Positions 9,139 to 18,170 of a stretch of DNA of 39,890 nt are shown piece by piece (the first letter of the stretch is position 1; each line of letters starts with the position of its first letter). The stretch is from an uncultured Eubacteriales bacterium (lineage in GTDB: Bacteria; Bacillota; Clostridia; Oscillospirales; Acutalibacteraceae). Where the stretch lies: contig UQEU01000013.1 in assembly GCA_900540085.1 (NCBI GenBank), positions 1 to 39,890 of the forward strand, given 5' to 3'. A model generated the notes under the pieces. The model saw nothing but the letters and a program-made list of their open reading frames with translations. It ran no database searches and was not told the origin of the DNA. A program made the position numbers and the translations under genes.

Positions 9139-9262
9139 TACCCCTTTAATTAAAACTGTAATATATTTAATATACCATATTATTGTCTTTTTTTCCATAT
9201 TTTATATTATATATAATTACTATATTTTATTAAAAAACAATGAATAAAATCTGACAAAAACA

Positions 9263-9286
9263 AAAGACACTCATCAGAGTGCCTTT
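9263..9286 (-). terminator. PFOR gene terminator
   Basis: On the minus strand, stem AAAGGCACTC/GAGTGTCTTT has a 4-nt loop and one G-T pair. It is followed by TTG and a T-rich tract. It lies 25 bp past the PFOR stop. Confidence 0.75.
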
Positions 9287-9310
9287 TGCTTATATTATAT
9301 AATTTAATAA

Positions 9311-12300
9311 TTATTCTTTTGGAGCATAGAAGTCAACAAGACCGAGAAGTTTGTTGTACTTTTCTACTGCATTATCTGCTGCAATGCTGAACAATTTTTC
9401 AGCTTTGCCAGGGAATGCTCGTTTAAGTGCGCTGTAACGAGTTTCGCCTTCGATAAATTCAATATAGTCAGCAGTAGGTGCCTTGCTGTCAAGAATGAAT
9501 GGGTTTTTGCCCTGTTCAATAAGTGCAGGGTTATATCTGAACAAGTTCCAATAGCCTGCCATAACTGCTTTCTTTTGCTCTGTTTGGTTGAACGGCATCT
9601 TTATACCGTGGTTGATACAAGGAGCGTAAGCAATGATGATTGACGGACCTTTATAAGCCTCTGCTTCTCTGATTGCTTTAAGACACTGATTATAGTCAGC
9701 ACCCATAGCAATTTGAGCAACATATACATAGCCATAACTCATAGCAATTTGAGCAAGGTCTTTTTTCTTTACAACTTTACCTGACGCTGCAAATTTAGCA
9801 ACAGCACCTGTAGGTGTTGCTTTTGAAGCCTGACCGCCTGTATTAGAATAAACTTCTGTATCAAATACAAGAACATTTACATCTTCATTTTGTGCAAGAA
9901 CATGGTCAAGACCGCCGAAACCAATATCGTAAGCCCAGCCGTCGCCGCCGAATATCCATTGAGATTTTTTAGCAACATAATCAGAATCTTTAAGGAAGTC
10001 TTCTGCTGCTTCTTTTGCTTCTCCGTCAAGTTCTGCATTTTTAACTGCTTCGATAAGAGCAACTGACGGTGCAGCATTTGTTGTTGAGTCGTCGTAAGTT
10101 TCAATCCAAGCATTGCAAACATCTGCAAGAGAGTCAACTTGTTTGAGAACTTCTACATCGGAAGCAAGTCTTTCTCTGATTTGTTTTTGAGCCATAAGCA
10201 TACCGTAACCGAACTCGGCATTATCTTCAAACAATGAGTTTGACCAAGCAGGACCACGACCGTTTTTATCTACCGTATATGGAGTTGACGGAGCGGAACC
10301 ACCCCAAATTGAAGAACAACCTGTTGCGTTTGCGATATACATTCTGTCGCCGTAAAGTTGAGTAACAAGTTTTGCGTAAGGTGTTTCGCCACAGCCTGCG
10401 CAAGCGCCTGAAAATTCAAGGTAAGGTTTTTTATACTGAGCACCGATAATTGTAGCATCGCTGAATTTAGCGGCAACTTCAGGTTTAACTTCTGTATCAA
10501 CAAGAGCGTCAAATGCTTTTTGACTTTCAAGTTGAGAAGCAATCGGTTTCATAACAAGTGATTTTGTAGGACATACATTTGCACATGAGCCACAACCTGA
10601 ACAGTCAAGTGCTGAAATAATAATAGCATAGTTAAGTGTAGGAACAACTTTAAGTTTAACTGACTTTGTGCTTTCCGGAGCAGCTGCAACTTCTTCATCT
10701 GTAAGTGCAACAGGACGAATAACTGCGTGAGGACAAACCATTGAGCAACGGTTACATTGAGCGCAAGTAGCAGGGTTCCATTCCGGAACATCAATAGCAA
10801 TACCGCGTTTTTCAAATGCTGCCGAGCCTTGTGGGAATTCGCCGCCTGCACAGTCAACAAATGTTGAAACAGGAAGGTCGTCGCCGTGAAGATTTCCAAC
10901 AGGATGAAGAATATCTTTAACAAACTTCTTCATTTCTTCTCTGTCAGTAGCAACTTCATAGTCAGAATCTTCATCAACAGCATCTTTCCAGCTTGCAGGA
11001 ACATCTACCTTAACAACTTCCTCTGCACCTCTGTCAATAGCGTTGTGGTTTGCAGTTACAATAGCCTCGCCTTTTTTAGAGAAACTCTTTGTAGCAGCGG
11101 CTTTCATAAGTTCTATTGCCTGTTCAGCAGGAAGAATACCTGTAATTTTGAAGAATGCAGACTGAAGAATAGTTGAAGCTCTGCCACGAAGTCCTACTTC
11201 TTCTGCAATTTTGATACCGTTGATGATATAGAGATTGATATCGTTGTTTGCAATATATCTCTTCATCTTTGCAGGAAGTTCTTTATCAAGTTCTTCAGGA
11301 GTCCAAATACAGTTGAGAAGGAATGTACCGCCGGGTACAAGGTCTTCTACCATATCGTACTTTGTAACATAAGAAGGACAATGACAAGCAACGAAGTTTG
11401 CTTTATTGATAAGGTAAGTAGACCTAATCGGTGTATCTCCGAAACGAAGATGAGAAACTGTTATACCGCCTGATTTTTTAGAGTCATAGAAGAAATAACC
11501 CTGTGCGTACTTATCTGTATTGTCACCGATAATTTTGATTGAGTTTTTGTTTGCACCGACTGTACCGTCTGAACCAAGTCCCCAGAATTTACAGGAAGTT
11601 GTGCCTTCGGGAGTTGTGTCGGGATTTTCTGTAACATCAAGTGAAAGATATGTTACATCATCGGTGATACCGATTGTAAATGTCTTTTTAGGCTCATCTG
11701 CAAGCATATTGTTGTAAACAGAAATAATATTTGCAGGAATAGTGTCTTTTGAGCCAAGACCGTATCTGCCTCCGAAAATCGGAACAGCGTCAAATTTTGT
11801 ATTTTTAAGAGCTGCAACAACATCAAGATAAAGCGGTTCGCCGAGCGCACCCGGTTCTTTTGTTCTGTCAAGAACAGAAATAGTCTTAACACTGTCAGGA
11901 ATAACGCTGATGAGATGTTTTGCAGAGAAAGGACGATAAAGATGAACATTTACAAGTCCGACTTTTTCGCCTCTTGCATTAAGGAAATCTATTGTTTCTT
12001 TAATTGTGTCACAAACAGAACCCATTGCAATGATAACTCTTTCAGCATCAGGAGCACCGTAGTAGTTGAACGGCTTGTAGTTTGTGCCGAGTTTTTCATT
12101 GACTTTGTCCATATACATTTCCATAGTTGCAACAGCGTCATTGTAATACTTATTGCAAGCCTCACGATGCTGGAAGAAAATATCGCTGTTTTCAGCAGAA
12201 CCACGAAGTACGGGATGTTCCGGATTGAGTGCTCTTTCACGAAAAGCCTGAATATCTTCCATATCTACCATAGATTTAAGTTCATCATAATCCCAAACTT

Positions 12301-12850
12301 CTATCTTCTGAACTTCGTGAGAAGTACGGAAGCCGTCAAAGAAATGGAGAACAGGAACTCTGCTTTTGAGAGTAGAAAGGTGTGCAACTGCACCCAAGTC
12401 CATAACTTCCTGTACATTTGAAGAACAAAGCATTGCATAGCCTGTCTGACGGCAAGCCATAACATCGGAATGGTCGCCGAAAATATTGAGCGCCTGTGTA
12501 GCAAGACATCTTGCTGAAACATGAATTACACTCGGAATAAGTTCTCCGGCTATTTTATACATATTAGGAATCATTAAAAGTAAGCCTTGAGAAGCTGTAT
12601 ATGTTGTTGTAAGTGCACCTGCGGAAAGTGAGCCGTGAACTGCACCTGCGGCACCGCCCTCAGACTCCATTTCAGCCATTTTTACAGTTTGACCGAAAAT
12701 GTTTTTCACGCCTCTTGCAGCCATAGCGTCTGTTTCTTCTGCCATCGGAGAAGAAGGTGTAATAGGATAGATAGCAGCGACTTCTGTAAAAGCGTAGCTA
12801 ACATGAGCGGCAGCTGCGTTTCCGTCCATAGTTTTCTTTTTTCTTGCCAT
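9311..12850 (-). CDS. nifJ: Pyruvate:ferredoxin (flavodoxin) oxidoreductase
   Basis: This is a full-length 1179-residue single-chain PFOR. It oxidises pyruvate and CoA to acetyl-CoA and CO2, reducing ferredoxin, in the cytoplasm. The N-terminal TPP pyrimidine domain shows YPITPSSPMAEETD. Two 4Fe-4S clusters are seen as CAQCNRCSMVCP near residue 693 and CSGCGSCANVCP near 750. The proximal cluster and TPP pyrophosphate region begin with ACAGCGETPYAKL near 820. The GDGWAYDIGFGGLDHVLA segment of the TPP site follows near 960. It is monocistronic, with a GGAGG ribosome site, a consensus promoter upstream and its own terminator. With pflB in the same window the cell has two routes from pyruvate to acetyl-CoA. 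Confidence 0.98.
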   Translation of the reverse strand: MARKKKTMDGNAAAAHVSYAFTEVAAIYPITPSSPMAEETDAMAARGVKNIFGQTVKMAEMESEGGAAGAVHGSLSAGALTTTYTASQGLLLMIPNMYKIAGELIPSVIHVSARCLATQALNIFGDHSDVMACRQTGYAMLCSSNVQEVMDLGAVAHLSTLKSRVPVLHFFDGFRTSHEVQKIEVWDYDELKSMVDMEDIQAFRERALNPEHPVLRGSAENSDIFFQHREACNKYYNDAVATMEMYMDKVNEKLGTNYKPFNYYGAPDAERVIIAMGSVCDTIKETIDFLNARGEKVGLVNVHLYRPFSAKHLISVIPDSVKTISVLDRTKEPGALGEPLYLDVVAALKNTKFDAVPIFGGRYGLGSKDTIPANIISVYNNMLADEPKKTFTIGITDDVTYLSLDVTENPDTTPEGTTSCKFWGLGSDGTVGANKNSIKIIGDNTDKYAQGYFFYDSKKSGGITVSHLRFGDTPIRSTYLINKANFVACHCPSYVTKYDMVEDLVPGGTFLLNCIWTPEELDKELPAKMKRYIANNDINLYIINGIKIAEEVGLRGRASTILQSAFFKITGILPAEQAIELMKAAATKSFSKKGEAIVTANHNAIDRGAEEVVKVDVPASWKDAVDEDSDYEVATDREEMKKFVKDILHPVGNLHGDDLPVSTFVDCAGGEFPQGSAAFEKRGIAIDVPEWNPATCAQCNRCSMVCPHAVIRPVALTDEEVAAAPESTKSVKLKVVPTLNYAIIISALDCSGCGSCANVCPTKSLVMKPIASQLESQKAFDALVDTEVKPEVAAKFSDATIIGAQYKKPYLEFSGACAGCGETPYAKLVTQLYGDRMYIANATGCSSIWGGSAPSTPYTVDKNGRGPAWSNSLFEDNAEFGYGMLMAQKQIRERLASDVEVLKQVDSLADVCNAWIETYDDSTTNAAPSVALIEAVKNAELDGEAKEAAEDFLKDSDYVAKKSQWIFGGDGWAYDIGFGGLDHVLAQNEDVNVLVFDTEVYSNTGGQASKATPTGAVAKFAASGKVVKKKDLAQIAMSYGYVYVAQIAMGADYNQCLKAIREAEAYKGPSIIIAYAPCINHGIKMPFNQTEQKKAVMAGYWNLFRYNPALIEQGKNPFILDSKAPTADYIEFIEGETRYSALKRAFPGKAEKLFSIAADNAVEKYNKLLGLVDFYAPKE

Positions 12851-12906
12851 TGGACTTCCTCCTGAAATATTAAAATAAAAAATTAATTGCTATTACGCTA
12901 ATTGAA

Positions 12907-12935
12907 ATTATATCACAACAAATTACCCAATTCAA
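12907..12935 (-). promoter_or_regulatory. PFOR promoter
   Basis: Minus-strand TTGAAT (12935-12930) and TATAAT (12912-12907) are spaced 17 nt apart. The expected start is near 12900, giving a leader of about 50 nt to the PFOR ATG. The remaining 12936-13120 interval is very AT-rich; I see no gene or RNA structure in it. Confidence 0.75.
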
Positions 12936-13126
12936 GATAAAAAGTTCAATATTTTTCTATAAAATAATTAAAATAATATAAACTACTTTTTTATTAAGAA
13001 ATCAAATTAATATTATTGTTTGATATTATTGTAATTTATTGTAAAAGATGCTATTTTATCATCAAATATACTAATATTTTACTATAAATAATCAAATATA
13101 ATAAGCGTAAAAAACATAAAAATAAT

Positions 13127-13146
13127 GGCAGTGCTTTCGCACTGCC
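13127..13146 (-). terminator. Terminator after the 33-residue peptide gene
   Basis: A perfect 8-bp stem, GGCAGTGC/GCACTGCC, has a 4-nt loop and is followed on the minus strand by an AT/T-rich tail. It closes the secreted-protein and small-peptide unit. Confidence 0.7.
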
Positions 13147-13163
13147 ACCTTTTTATTTTCAGA

Positions 13164-13265
13164 TTAGTCATCTACACCGGGAATTTGGTCGATGCTTGTT
13201 GTAATAACATCATCTGTTTTGAATTGTTCTATTTCAAGAACGGGTTTTGTATATTTTTCTTTCAT
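13164..13265 (-). CDS. 33-residue orphan peptide
   Basis: An ATG at 13265 has an excellent ribosome site (GGGAGG, 6 nt upstream) and opens a 33-codon frame ending in TAA at 13164. The peptide begins MKEKYTKPVLEIEQF, continues with KTDDVITTS and ends IDQIPGVDD. It has no Cys, no signal peptide and is acidic. The pattern of Lys-Pro-x-Leu/Ile-Glu followed by a D-V-I-T-T-S segment resembles short peptides I recall from other gut Firmicutes, some of which have been considered RiPP-like precursors. That comparison is from memory. It lies 24 bp after the secreted repeat protein gene and before a terminator, so the two are co-transcribed. No modifying enzyme is adjacent. Confidence 0.7.
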   Translation of the reverse strand: MKEKYTKPVLEIEQFKTDDVITTSIDQIPGVDD

Positions 13266-13289
13266 TGTTTACTACCTCCCGATTTATAA

Positions 13290-15011
13290 TTAATAGTTAT
13301 ATGTCATCATTGAGCCGTAAACAACTTTTTCAGCACCGTCAGCGTCCTGAACCACTACAAACGGTCTTGCACACGCTGCTCCTGTTGCACTTGATATACC
13401 GTAGTTAAGTGACATTTGAGCGTCTGTACTCATATTGCTTGAATATGCTGATTTTACAGTACCGCTTTCAGCGTTGCTTCCCTTGTCTCCTACTTTTTCA
13501 AGTACAAGGTCTTCTTCATTCATATTTTTACCATATACAAAGCCTGACGATACGATTGTATCATTTGCACCTATATGGCGTGTTGCAAGGAATGAAACTT
13601 TATATGAGCCGTCTATTCTGTTTGTGCTGATACCTGAAACAGTTGTTCTGTCTTCGGCAGTTTCTGTCTTGTATGTTACGGTTGTATCTGAACCGATAAA
13701 GAATGTGAATGTTTCGCCGAATGCTACAGGATCTTTTGAGCCGTTAAGATACCAAGATGCAGCGCCCGGTTTTGTTACGGTAATTTCTGTATCGTAGAGA
13801 TACTGACCGTTTTCAAGTTTACCGCAAATAAGTTCTTCACCGTTTTTAATTTCTTCAAATGTAACTTCAGCGTTGCCTGCATCCAAAGTGAAACCTGTTG
13901 CTGATTTTTTAACAAGTGCAGTAATTGTAGCTGAAGATGTCAAATTAGCAATTTCTTCATTTGAAAGTGACCAACCGCTGAATGTGTATCCGTTGTAATT
14001 TATTCCCTGTGGAATTTGAATTTCAGATGCGTTTGATACTTCCTGTGTTGAAATGATATTGTTCCAACAGTCAAGGAATGTTACTGTGAACTTATCTGCT
14101 GCGTCTGTAACTTCAAATACGGGAACATATGTAATGTCTTGATATGCATTTGCAGTAAATGAAGCATTTGTTGAAACAAGTTTGCCGTTTACAGACCAAC
14201 CTACAAATTTAGCACCTTTGTTTGCAACTGCATTTAATGTGTATTCACCTGTTTTATTTACTGTTAAACCGTCTTTTGAAACTGTCTGACCATCAAGTGT
14301 TACTGTTCCCAAATCGCTGTATTTTACTGTAATTCCGAAACTGTTTTTTACAAAATTTACATTTACATCAACATTTGAATTGTCTATAGGAAGTGTATAG
14401 TAACCGCTTGGGTCTGCAGAAGCAGTTTTGCCGCCGATTGTTACAGACTCAATCTTCATACCCTCGTTAGCAACTGCTTTAAACTTAAGGTCGTTGAGTG
14501 AAGTAACATTCACTGCACCTTGAACATTTTTGTCATTTACGAGAATTTGACCTTTTGTATTGTCGTAATTGTAATTAACATGCAAAGCAGTTTTTGTAAC
14601 TCTGATTATTTTATCTTGACGACCTGTAAGGTTCACTTCCCAAGAACCGTCTTCGCCAACTTCTGTATTATCTTTAAGTGCAGGGTGAGTAAAATCGCCC
14701 AAAAAGAATTTTGTAACAAAACCGTTAACCGAACCGCGAACCCATCTGTGGTCGCCTGACCAGTTGTAACCGTTACAGCCATATTCCCACTCATAATCTT
14801 TGTAATTGTATCCTTCTTTGTTTGTTACGCACTCGTCAAAAAGCTGATATTTTACCTGGTCTTCACTCATATCACTGAACAAAACAACTTTTCCGTCATG
14901 AATATTCAAGTCAGCAGGACTTGCTGCCAATGCCTGAACAGGAATACTTGTAAAAACCATAATTAATGCAAAAAGTGTCGCAAAAACTTTGCTGAATTTT
15001 GTTTTTTTCAT
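13290..15011 (-). CDS. Secreted InlB/Listeria-Bacteroides-repeat protein
   Basis: This 573-residue secreted protein has a classic signal peptide: MKKTKF, then a hydrophobic core, with cleavage near ALAAS at residue 30. The mature part has an aromatic, Trp/Tyr-rich N-terminal domain (residues 35-130). Beta-rich repeats follow; at least one matches the InlB B-repeat pattern VTFLDC...GYTFSGWSLS near residues 310-350. Related FVGWSVNG and ITYVPVFEVTD blocks are also visible. The C terminus ends in MMTYNY with no LPXTG motif, dockerin or membrane helix, so it may be free or bound non-covalently. It has its own promoter and shares a transcript with the 33-residue peptide. Function unknown; probably extracellular binding. 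Confidence 0.8.
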   Translation of the reverse strand: MKKTKFSKVFATLFALIMVFTSIPVQALAASPADLNIHDGKVVLFSDMSEDQVKYQLFDECVTNKEGYNYKDYEWEYGCNGYNWSGDHRWVRGSVNGFVTKFFLGDFTHPALKDNTEVGEDGSWEVNLTGRQDKIIRVTKTALHVNYNYDNTKGQILVNDKNVQGAVNVTSLNDLKFKAVANEGMKIESVTIGGKTASADPSGYYTLPIDNSNVDVNVNFVKNSFGITVKYSDLGTVTLDGQTVSKDGLTVNKTGEYTLNAVANKGAKFVGWSVNGKLVSTNASFTANAYQDITYVPVFEVTDAADKFTVTFLDCWNNIISTQEVSNASEIQIPQGINYNGYTFSGWSLSNEEIANLTSSATITALVKKSATGFTLDAGNAEVTFEEIKNGEELICGKLENGQYLYDTEITVTKPGAASWYLNGSKDPVAFGETFTFFIGSDTTVTYKTETAEDRTTVSGISTNRIDGSYKVSFLATRHIGANDTIVSSGFVYGKNMNEEDLVLEKVGDKGSNAESGTVKSAYSSNMSTDAQMSLNYGISSATGAACARPFVVVQDADGAEKVVYGSMMTYNY

Positions 15012-15079
15012 TTGATTACTCCTTTTCCTTAATTTTTAATATTTTAATATATTTTTCCAAGTCAAAATATATTTATTAT

Positions 15080-15107
15080 ATTATATACGCATCAATACAA
15101 ATTGCAA
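15080..15107 (-). promoter_or_regulatory. Promoter of the secreted repeat protein gene
   Basis: Minus-strand TTGCAA (15107-15102), a 16-nt spacer and TATAAT (15085-15080) fit a sigma-A promoter. A leader of about 60 nt follows, with AAGGAG before the ATG. Confidence 0.65.
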
Positions 15108-15215
15108 GTATATTGGATGCTTTAGTTAAATATTTATATTAAAAATGCTAATATTTTACACATAAAAAGACAGGTATTAAAAAAAACAAAAATAAAGAAA
15201 CATTATGATAAAAAA

Positions 15216-15237
15216 ATGCGTGTCAAAAGACACGCAT
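15216..15237 (-). terminator. Terminator of the nadE/surface-protein unit
   Basis: A 9-bp stem, ATGCGTGTC/GACACGCAT, has a 4-nt loop. On the minus strand it is followed by a run of T. It lies 70 bp beyond the surface-protein stop. Confidence 0.8.
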
Positions 15238-15307
15238 CAATAAAAAAATCAAGTCAATATTTTCACCAAAAATTGTTTTAAACGCTACTGATTAAAGTGT
15301 TTGCCAA

Positions 15308-16042
15308 TCAATCATCTTGACCTACAATTACACCTATATTGTTTTGTTTTGTTGTTTCGGGGTCAACAAGTTCAAGTTCGATTTCCTTAACATCTTTATT
15401 GTAAAGTTCACTTGCCTTTGCCTCAAGATTTTTCAATTTCAAAGTGAGTTTGCCTTTACCCGAAACTTTAACTTTTATAGTAATTGTATCGCCGTCAAGC
15501 TTAACAGACTTTGTTTCAAGTTCTTTTGAATTTGTTGTATCTTCCACAATCAAAGTATCTTTTGCATACTCTTTGTTTTCATCATCTCTGTAAATAACGG
15601 GAAGTTTTACCGTAATTTTTACTGTATGAGGTTTTTCCGTAACGACAGGATTTGTGTTTGAATTTTCTGTATTGTTGTCTTGTGAATTGTCGTTATTTTC
15701 CGAATTTCCGGAGTTATTGCCGGAGTTTGAACTCTCATTTTCGGATATCATCGTCGTAACGGGTCTGTAATGAGTTTTTCCGTCGCTGTCCGTGTACTGT
15801 TCAGAAACAAGTTCGCCTTTTGCGTCAGTAACATTTTCATAAACAAGATAGTTTCCGTCTGCATCCGTTACTTTTTCGCCCTGTGCATTTGTAACATACT
15901 CTGCTGTAACATGAGTATCTTTATACTTGCCATCGTCTTTTTTTGAAGTTGAATACACAATAGCGCCGACAATAACTGCAACTAAAACAACTGCGCTGAC
16001 AACGATTGCAACTATTTGTTTTTTATTCAATTTATTTTTCAT
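15308..16042 (-). CDS. Membrane-anchored surface protein with Asn/Ser-rich linker
   Basis: This protein of about 244 residues has a short basic N terminus and a single transmembrane helix at about residues 7-27. A segment of degenerate VTDADG-type repeats follows (YVTNAQGEKVTDADGNYLV, then ENVTDAKGE), a style common in Ruminococcus surface proteins. Next come an Asn/Ser/Glu-rich linker (about 100-135) and a beta-rich C-terminal domain rich in Lys, Val and Glu. I choose ATG 16042, which lies 8 nt from GGAGG; ATG 16048 lies only 2 nt away. The start overlaps the end of nadE by 11 bp, so it is coupled to it. No sortase or dockerin signature is certain. Function unknown. Confidence 0.75.
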   Translation of the reverse strand: MKNKLNKKQIVAIVVSAVVLVAVIVGAIVYSTSKKDDGKYKDTHVTAEYVTNAQGEKVTDADGNYLVYENVTDAKGELVSEQYTDSDGKTHYRPVTTMISENESSNSGNNSGNSENNDNSQDNNTENSNTNPVVTEKPHTVKITVKLPVIYRDDENKEYAKDTLIVEDTTNSKELETKSVKLDGDTITIKVKVSGKGKLTLKLKNLEAKASELYNKDVKEIELELVDPETTKQNNIGVIVGQDD

Positions 16043-17969
16043 CTTCATTTCCTCCAAAATTTAAAAAATCATCAAACGAAACATCACTTGCCATCTTTAA
16101 ATCGCCTCTCGGACTTAGACCGACAGTACCGATTTTTGCACCGTCGGGAGCACAGGAGCGTTTAAACTGACTGACAAAAAATCTTCGCAAAAATACACGA
16201 AGCCATTTTTCTATAACACTTTTATCGTAAACACCGTCAAATGCTTTTTCTGCCAAAAACAAGATTTTTTCAGCTGAAAAACCATATCGTAAAAGATAGA
16301 AAAGGAAGAAATCGTGCAACTCGTACGGTCCGATTTTATCTTCCGTTTTTTGAAGAATTTTACCGTTCTCATCAGGCGGAAGCAACTCGGGGCTTACAGG
16401 TGTGTCAAGCACATCTTCCAAAATCAATCTGCACTTTTCGTCAGCCGTTTTTGAAATATACTTTACAATACGCCTTACAAGTGTTTTTGTAACAGACGCA
16501 TTTACACCGTACATACTCATATGGTCGCCGTTATATGTGCACCAGCCCATTGCAAGTTCGGACATATCTCCCGTACCGACAACGATTTTACCCTCTTTAT
16601 TTGCAACATTGAATAAAATTTGAGTACGCTCACGAGCCTGAGCGTTTTCGTATGTTACATCTTTAACATCTTTATCGTGTCCTATATCTTTAAAATGCTG
16701 AATACAAGCATCTTTGATACTGATTTCTCTTGTTGAAACACCGAGTGCTTTCATAAGTTCAACAGCATTGTCATGAGTACGGTCGGTTGTGCCGAAGCCG
16801 GGCATTGTAATACCCAAAACATCTTTTGCACTTTTACCTATTTTCTGCATTGCCCTAACACAAACCAAAAGAGCAAGTGTAGAGTCAAGTCCACCACTGA
16901 TACCGACAACACAGCCTTTTGAACCTATATGACTTAGTCTTTTTGCAAGACTGCCAGACTGTATTTCAAAAATCTCACGACACCTTTTATCCATTTCTTC
17001 TTCATCGGAAAGTATAAATGGATGGGAAGAAACTTCTCTGTCAAAATACTTTTGCGACACATTTTGTTCGGGTAAATATATTTCTTCAACATCTGTCAAA
17101 TCGACACAATTTGAAAAATCTGCAAAATTTGTATTTTTAATGCGTTCATTGTTGATTTTTTCAATATCTGCATCTGCAAAAATGACGCTCGTGTCGTCCT
17201 TATATCTTTTTCCTTCGCAAAGCAAGGTACCGCATTCGTAAACAAAAGAATTCCCTCCGAAATAGAGGTCTGTTGTACTCTCGCCCGTGCCTGCGCTTGC
17301 AAAAGCGTATGCACAAAGACACTTTGAAGACTGAACTCCGACTGCTTTATGCCAAAATTCTGTCTTTCCGATTGATTCATTACTTGCCGACAAATTGCAA
17401 ATGATATTTGCACCGTAAAGGCAAAGTTTAGATGAGGGAGAAACCGCTGACCACAAATCTTCGCCTATTTCAAAACCGATTTTTACAGAATTTCCGATAT
17501 TTAAAACACAACTGCCGAAAGGAACTTTTTGACCTGCAAGTAAAACAGTACCTTTTTTATTTACGCCGTTTGAAAACCATCTTTTTTCTGAAAACTCGCC
17601 GTAGTTTACAGTGAAATTTTTAGGAACTGCACACAAGACCTTTCCGTTTTGCAAAACTACTGCACAGTTATACAAAGCGTTTTCAAATCTGACGGGCAAA
17701 CCGACTGCAACGACAATGCTTTTTCCCTCTGTAAACAACACCAAATCTTCAAGTGCTTTTTGTGAAGCATCGAGAAGTGCAGAGTTCAAAAACAAATCGG
17801 CACAAGTATAGCTCGTAACGCTGAGTTCGGGTGTTACAAGCAGCCTTGCGCCTCTTTTTTCGGCAACAATAATTGCTTTTTTAATTTCTTCTTTATTATA
17901 AAACGGATTTGCAACTTTAAGTTTAAGAGTTGCACAAGCCGTTTTAAAAAAACCGTAATTTAAACTCAT
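16032..17969 (-). CDS. nadE: Glutamine-dependent NAD+ synthetase
   Basis: This 645-residue two-domain enzyme amidates nicotinic acid adenine dinucleotide to NAD+ with ATP and glutamine-derived ammonia. The N-terminal nitrilase-type amidase domain shows the triad: Glu in VTPELSVTSY near residue 43, Lys in VPKNFTVNYGEF near 116, and Cys in IICNLSAS near 190. The C-terminal synthetase has the ATP pyrophosphatase loop GISGGLDSTLAL near 357-368 and the GTGDMSELAMGWCTYNGD segment. Length matches the long glutamine-dependent class. The ATG has only a weak AGG ribosome site. It is followed by an overlapping surface-protein gene of unrelated type. Confidence 0.97.
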   Translation of the reverse strand: MSLNYGFFKTACATLKLKVANPFYNKEEIKKAIIVAEKRGARLLVTPELSVTSYTCADLFLNSALLDASQKALEDLVLFTEGKSIVVAVGLPVRFENALYNCAVVLQNGKVLCAVPKNFTVNYGEFSEKRWFSNGVNKKGTVLLAGQKVPFGSCVLNIGNSVKIGFEIGEDLWSAVSPSSKLCLYGANIICNLSASNESIGKTEFWHKAVGVQSSKCLCAYAFASAGTGESTTDLYFGGNSFVYECGTLLCEGKRYKDDTSVIFADADIEKINNERIKNTNFADFSNCVDLTDVEEIYLPEQNVSQKYFDREVSSHPFILSDEEEMDKRCREIFEIQSGSLAKRLSHIGSKGCVVGISGGLDSTLALLVCVRAMQKIGKSAKDVLGITMPGFGTTDRTHDNAVELMKALGVSTREISIKDACIQHFKDIGHDKDVKDVTYENAQARERTQILFNVANKEGKIVVGTGDMSELAMGWCTYNGDHMSMYGVNASVTKTLVRRIVKYISKTADEKCRLILEDVLDTPVSPELLPPDENGKILQKTEDKIGPYELHDFFLFYLLRYGFSAEKILFLAEKAFDGVYDKSVIEKWLRVFLRRFFVSQFKRSCAPDGAKIGTVGLSPRGDLKMASDVSFDDFLNFGGNEDEK

Positions 17970-18099
17970 AATATCAAGACCTGTTCAATTAATAATTTCA
18001 AAATATTTTTAACTATTTTATCCATAATATTTCAAAAAAATATTCAAAGAAATTATACTATATTATAATTATACTACAAAAAAACTTTCATTGCAACAG

Positions 18100-18128
18100 T
18101 TGAAATATATAAACAAATATTATAAAAT
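18100..18128 (+). promoter_or_regulatory. Probable promoter of the acidic hypothetical protein gene
   Basis: TTGAAA (18100-18105), a 17-nt spacer and TAAAAT (18123-18128) lie 43 bp before the GTG start. The match is moderate in an AT-rich region. Confidence 0.45.
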
Positions 18129-18170
18129 ATGGTTACCTTAAGAATTAAACTGTGAAAAGAGGTTATTTCA

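Noticed and set aside
9877..12865. Many open frames of 65-170 codons on both strands inside PFOR
   Set aside because: They are shadows of a strongly biased, intact PFOR gene. None has a suitable ribosome site and their translations are low-complexity Leu/Phe/Ser-rich.
13071..15159. Shared 12-mer CTAATATTTTAC in the gaps upstream of PFOR (13071) and the secreted protein gene (15148)
   Set aside because: Both lie in extremely AT-rich DNA at different distances from the promoters. Chance is a sufficient explanation.
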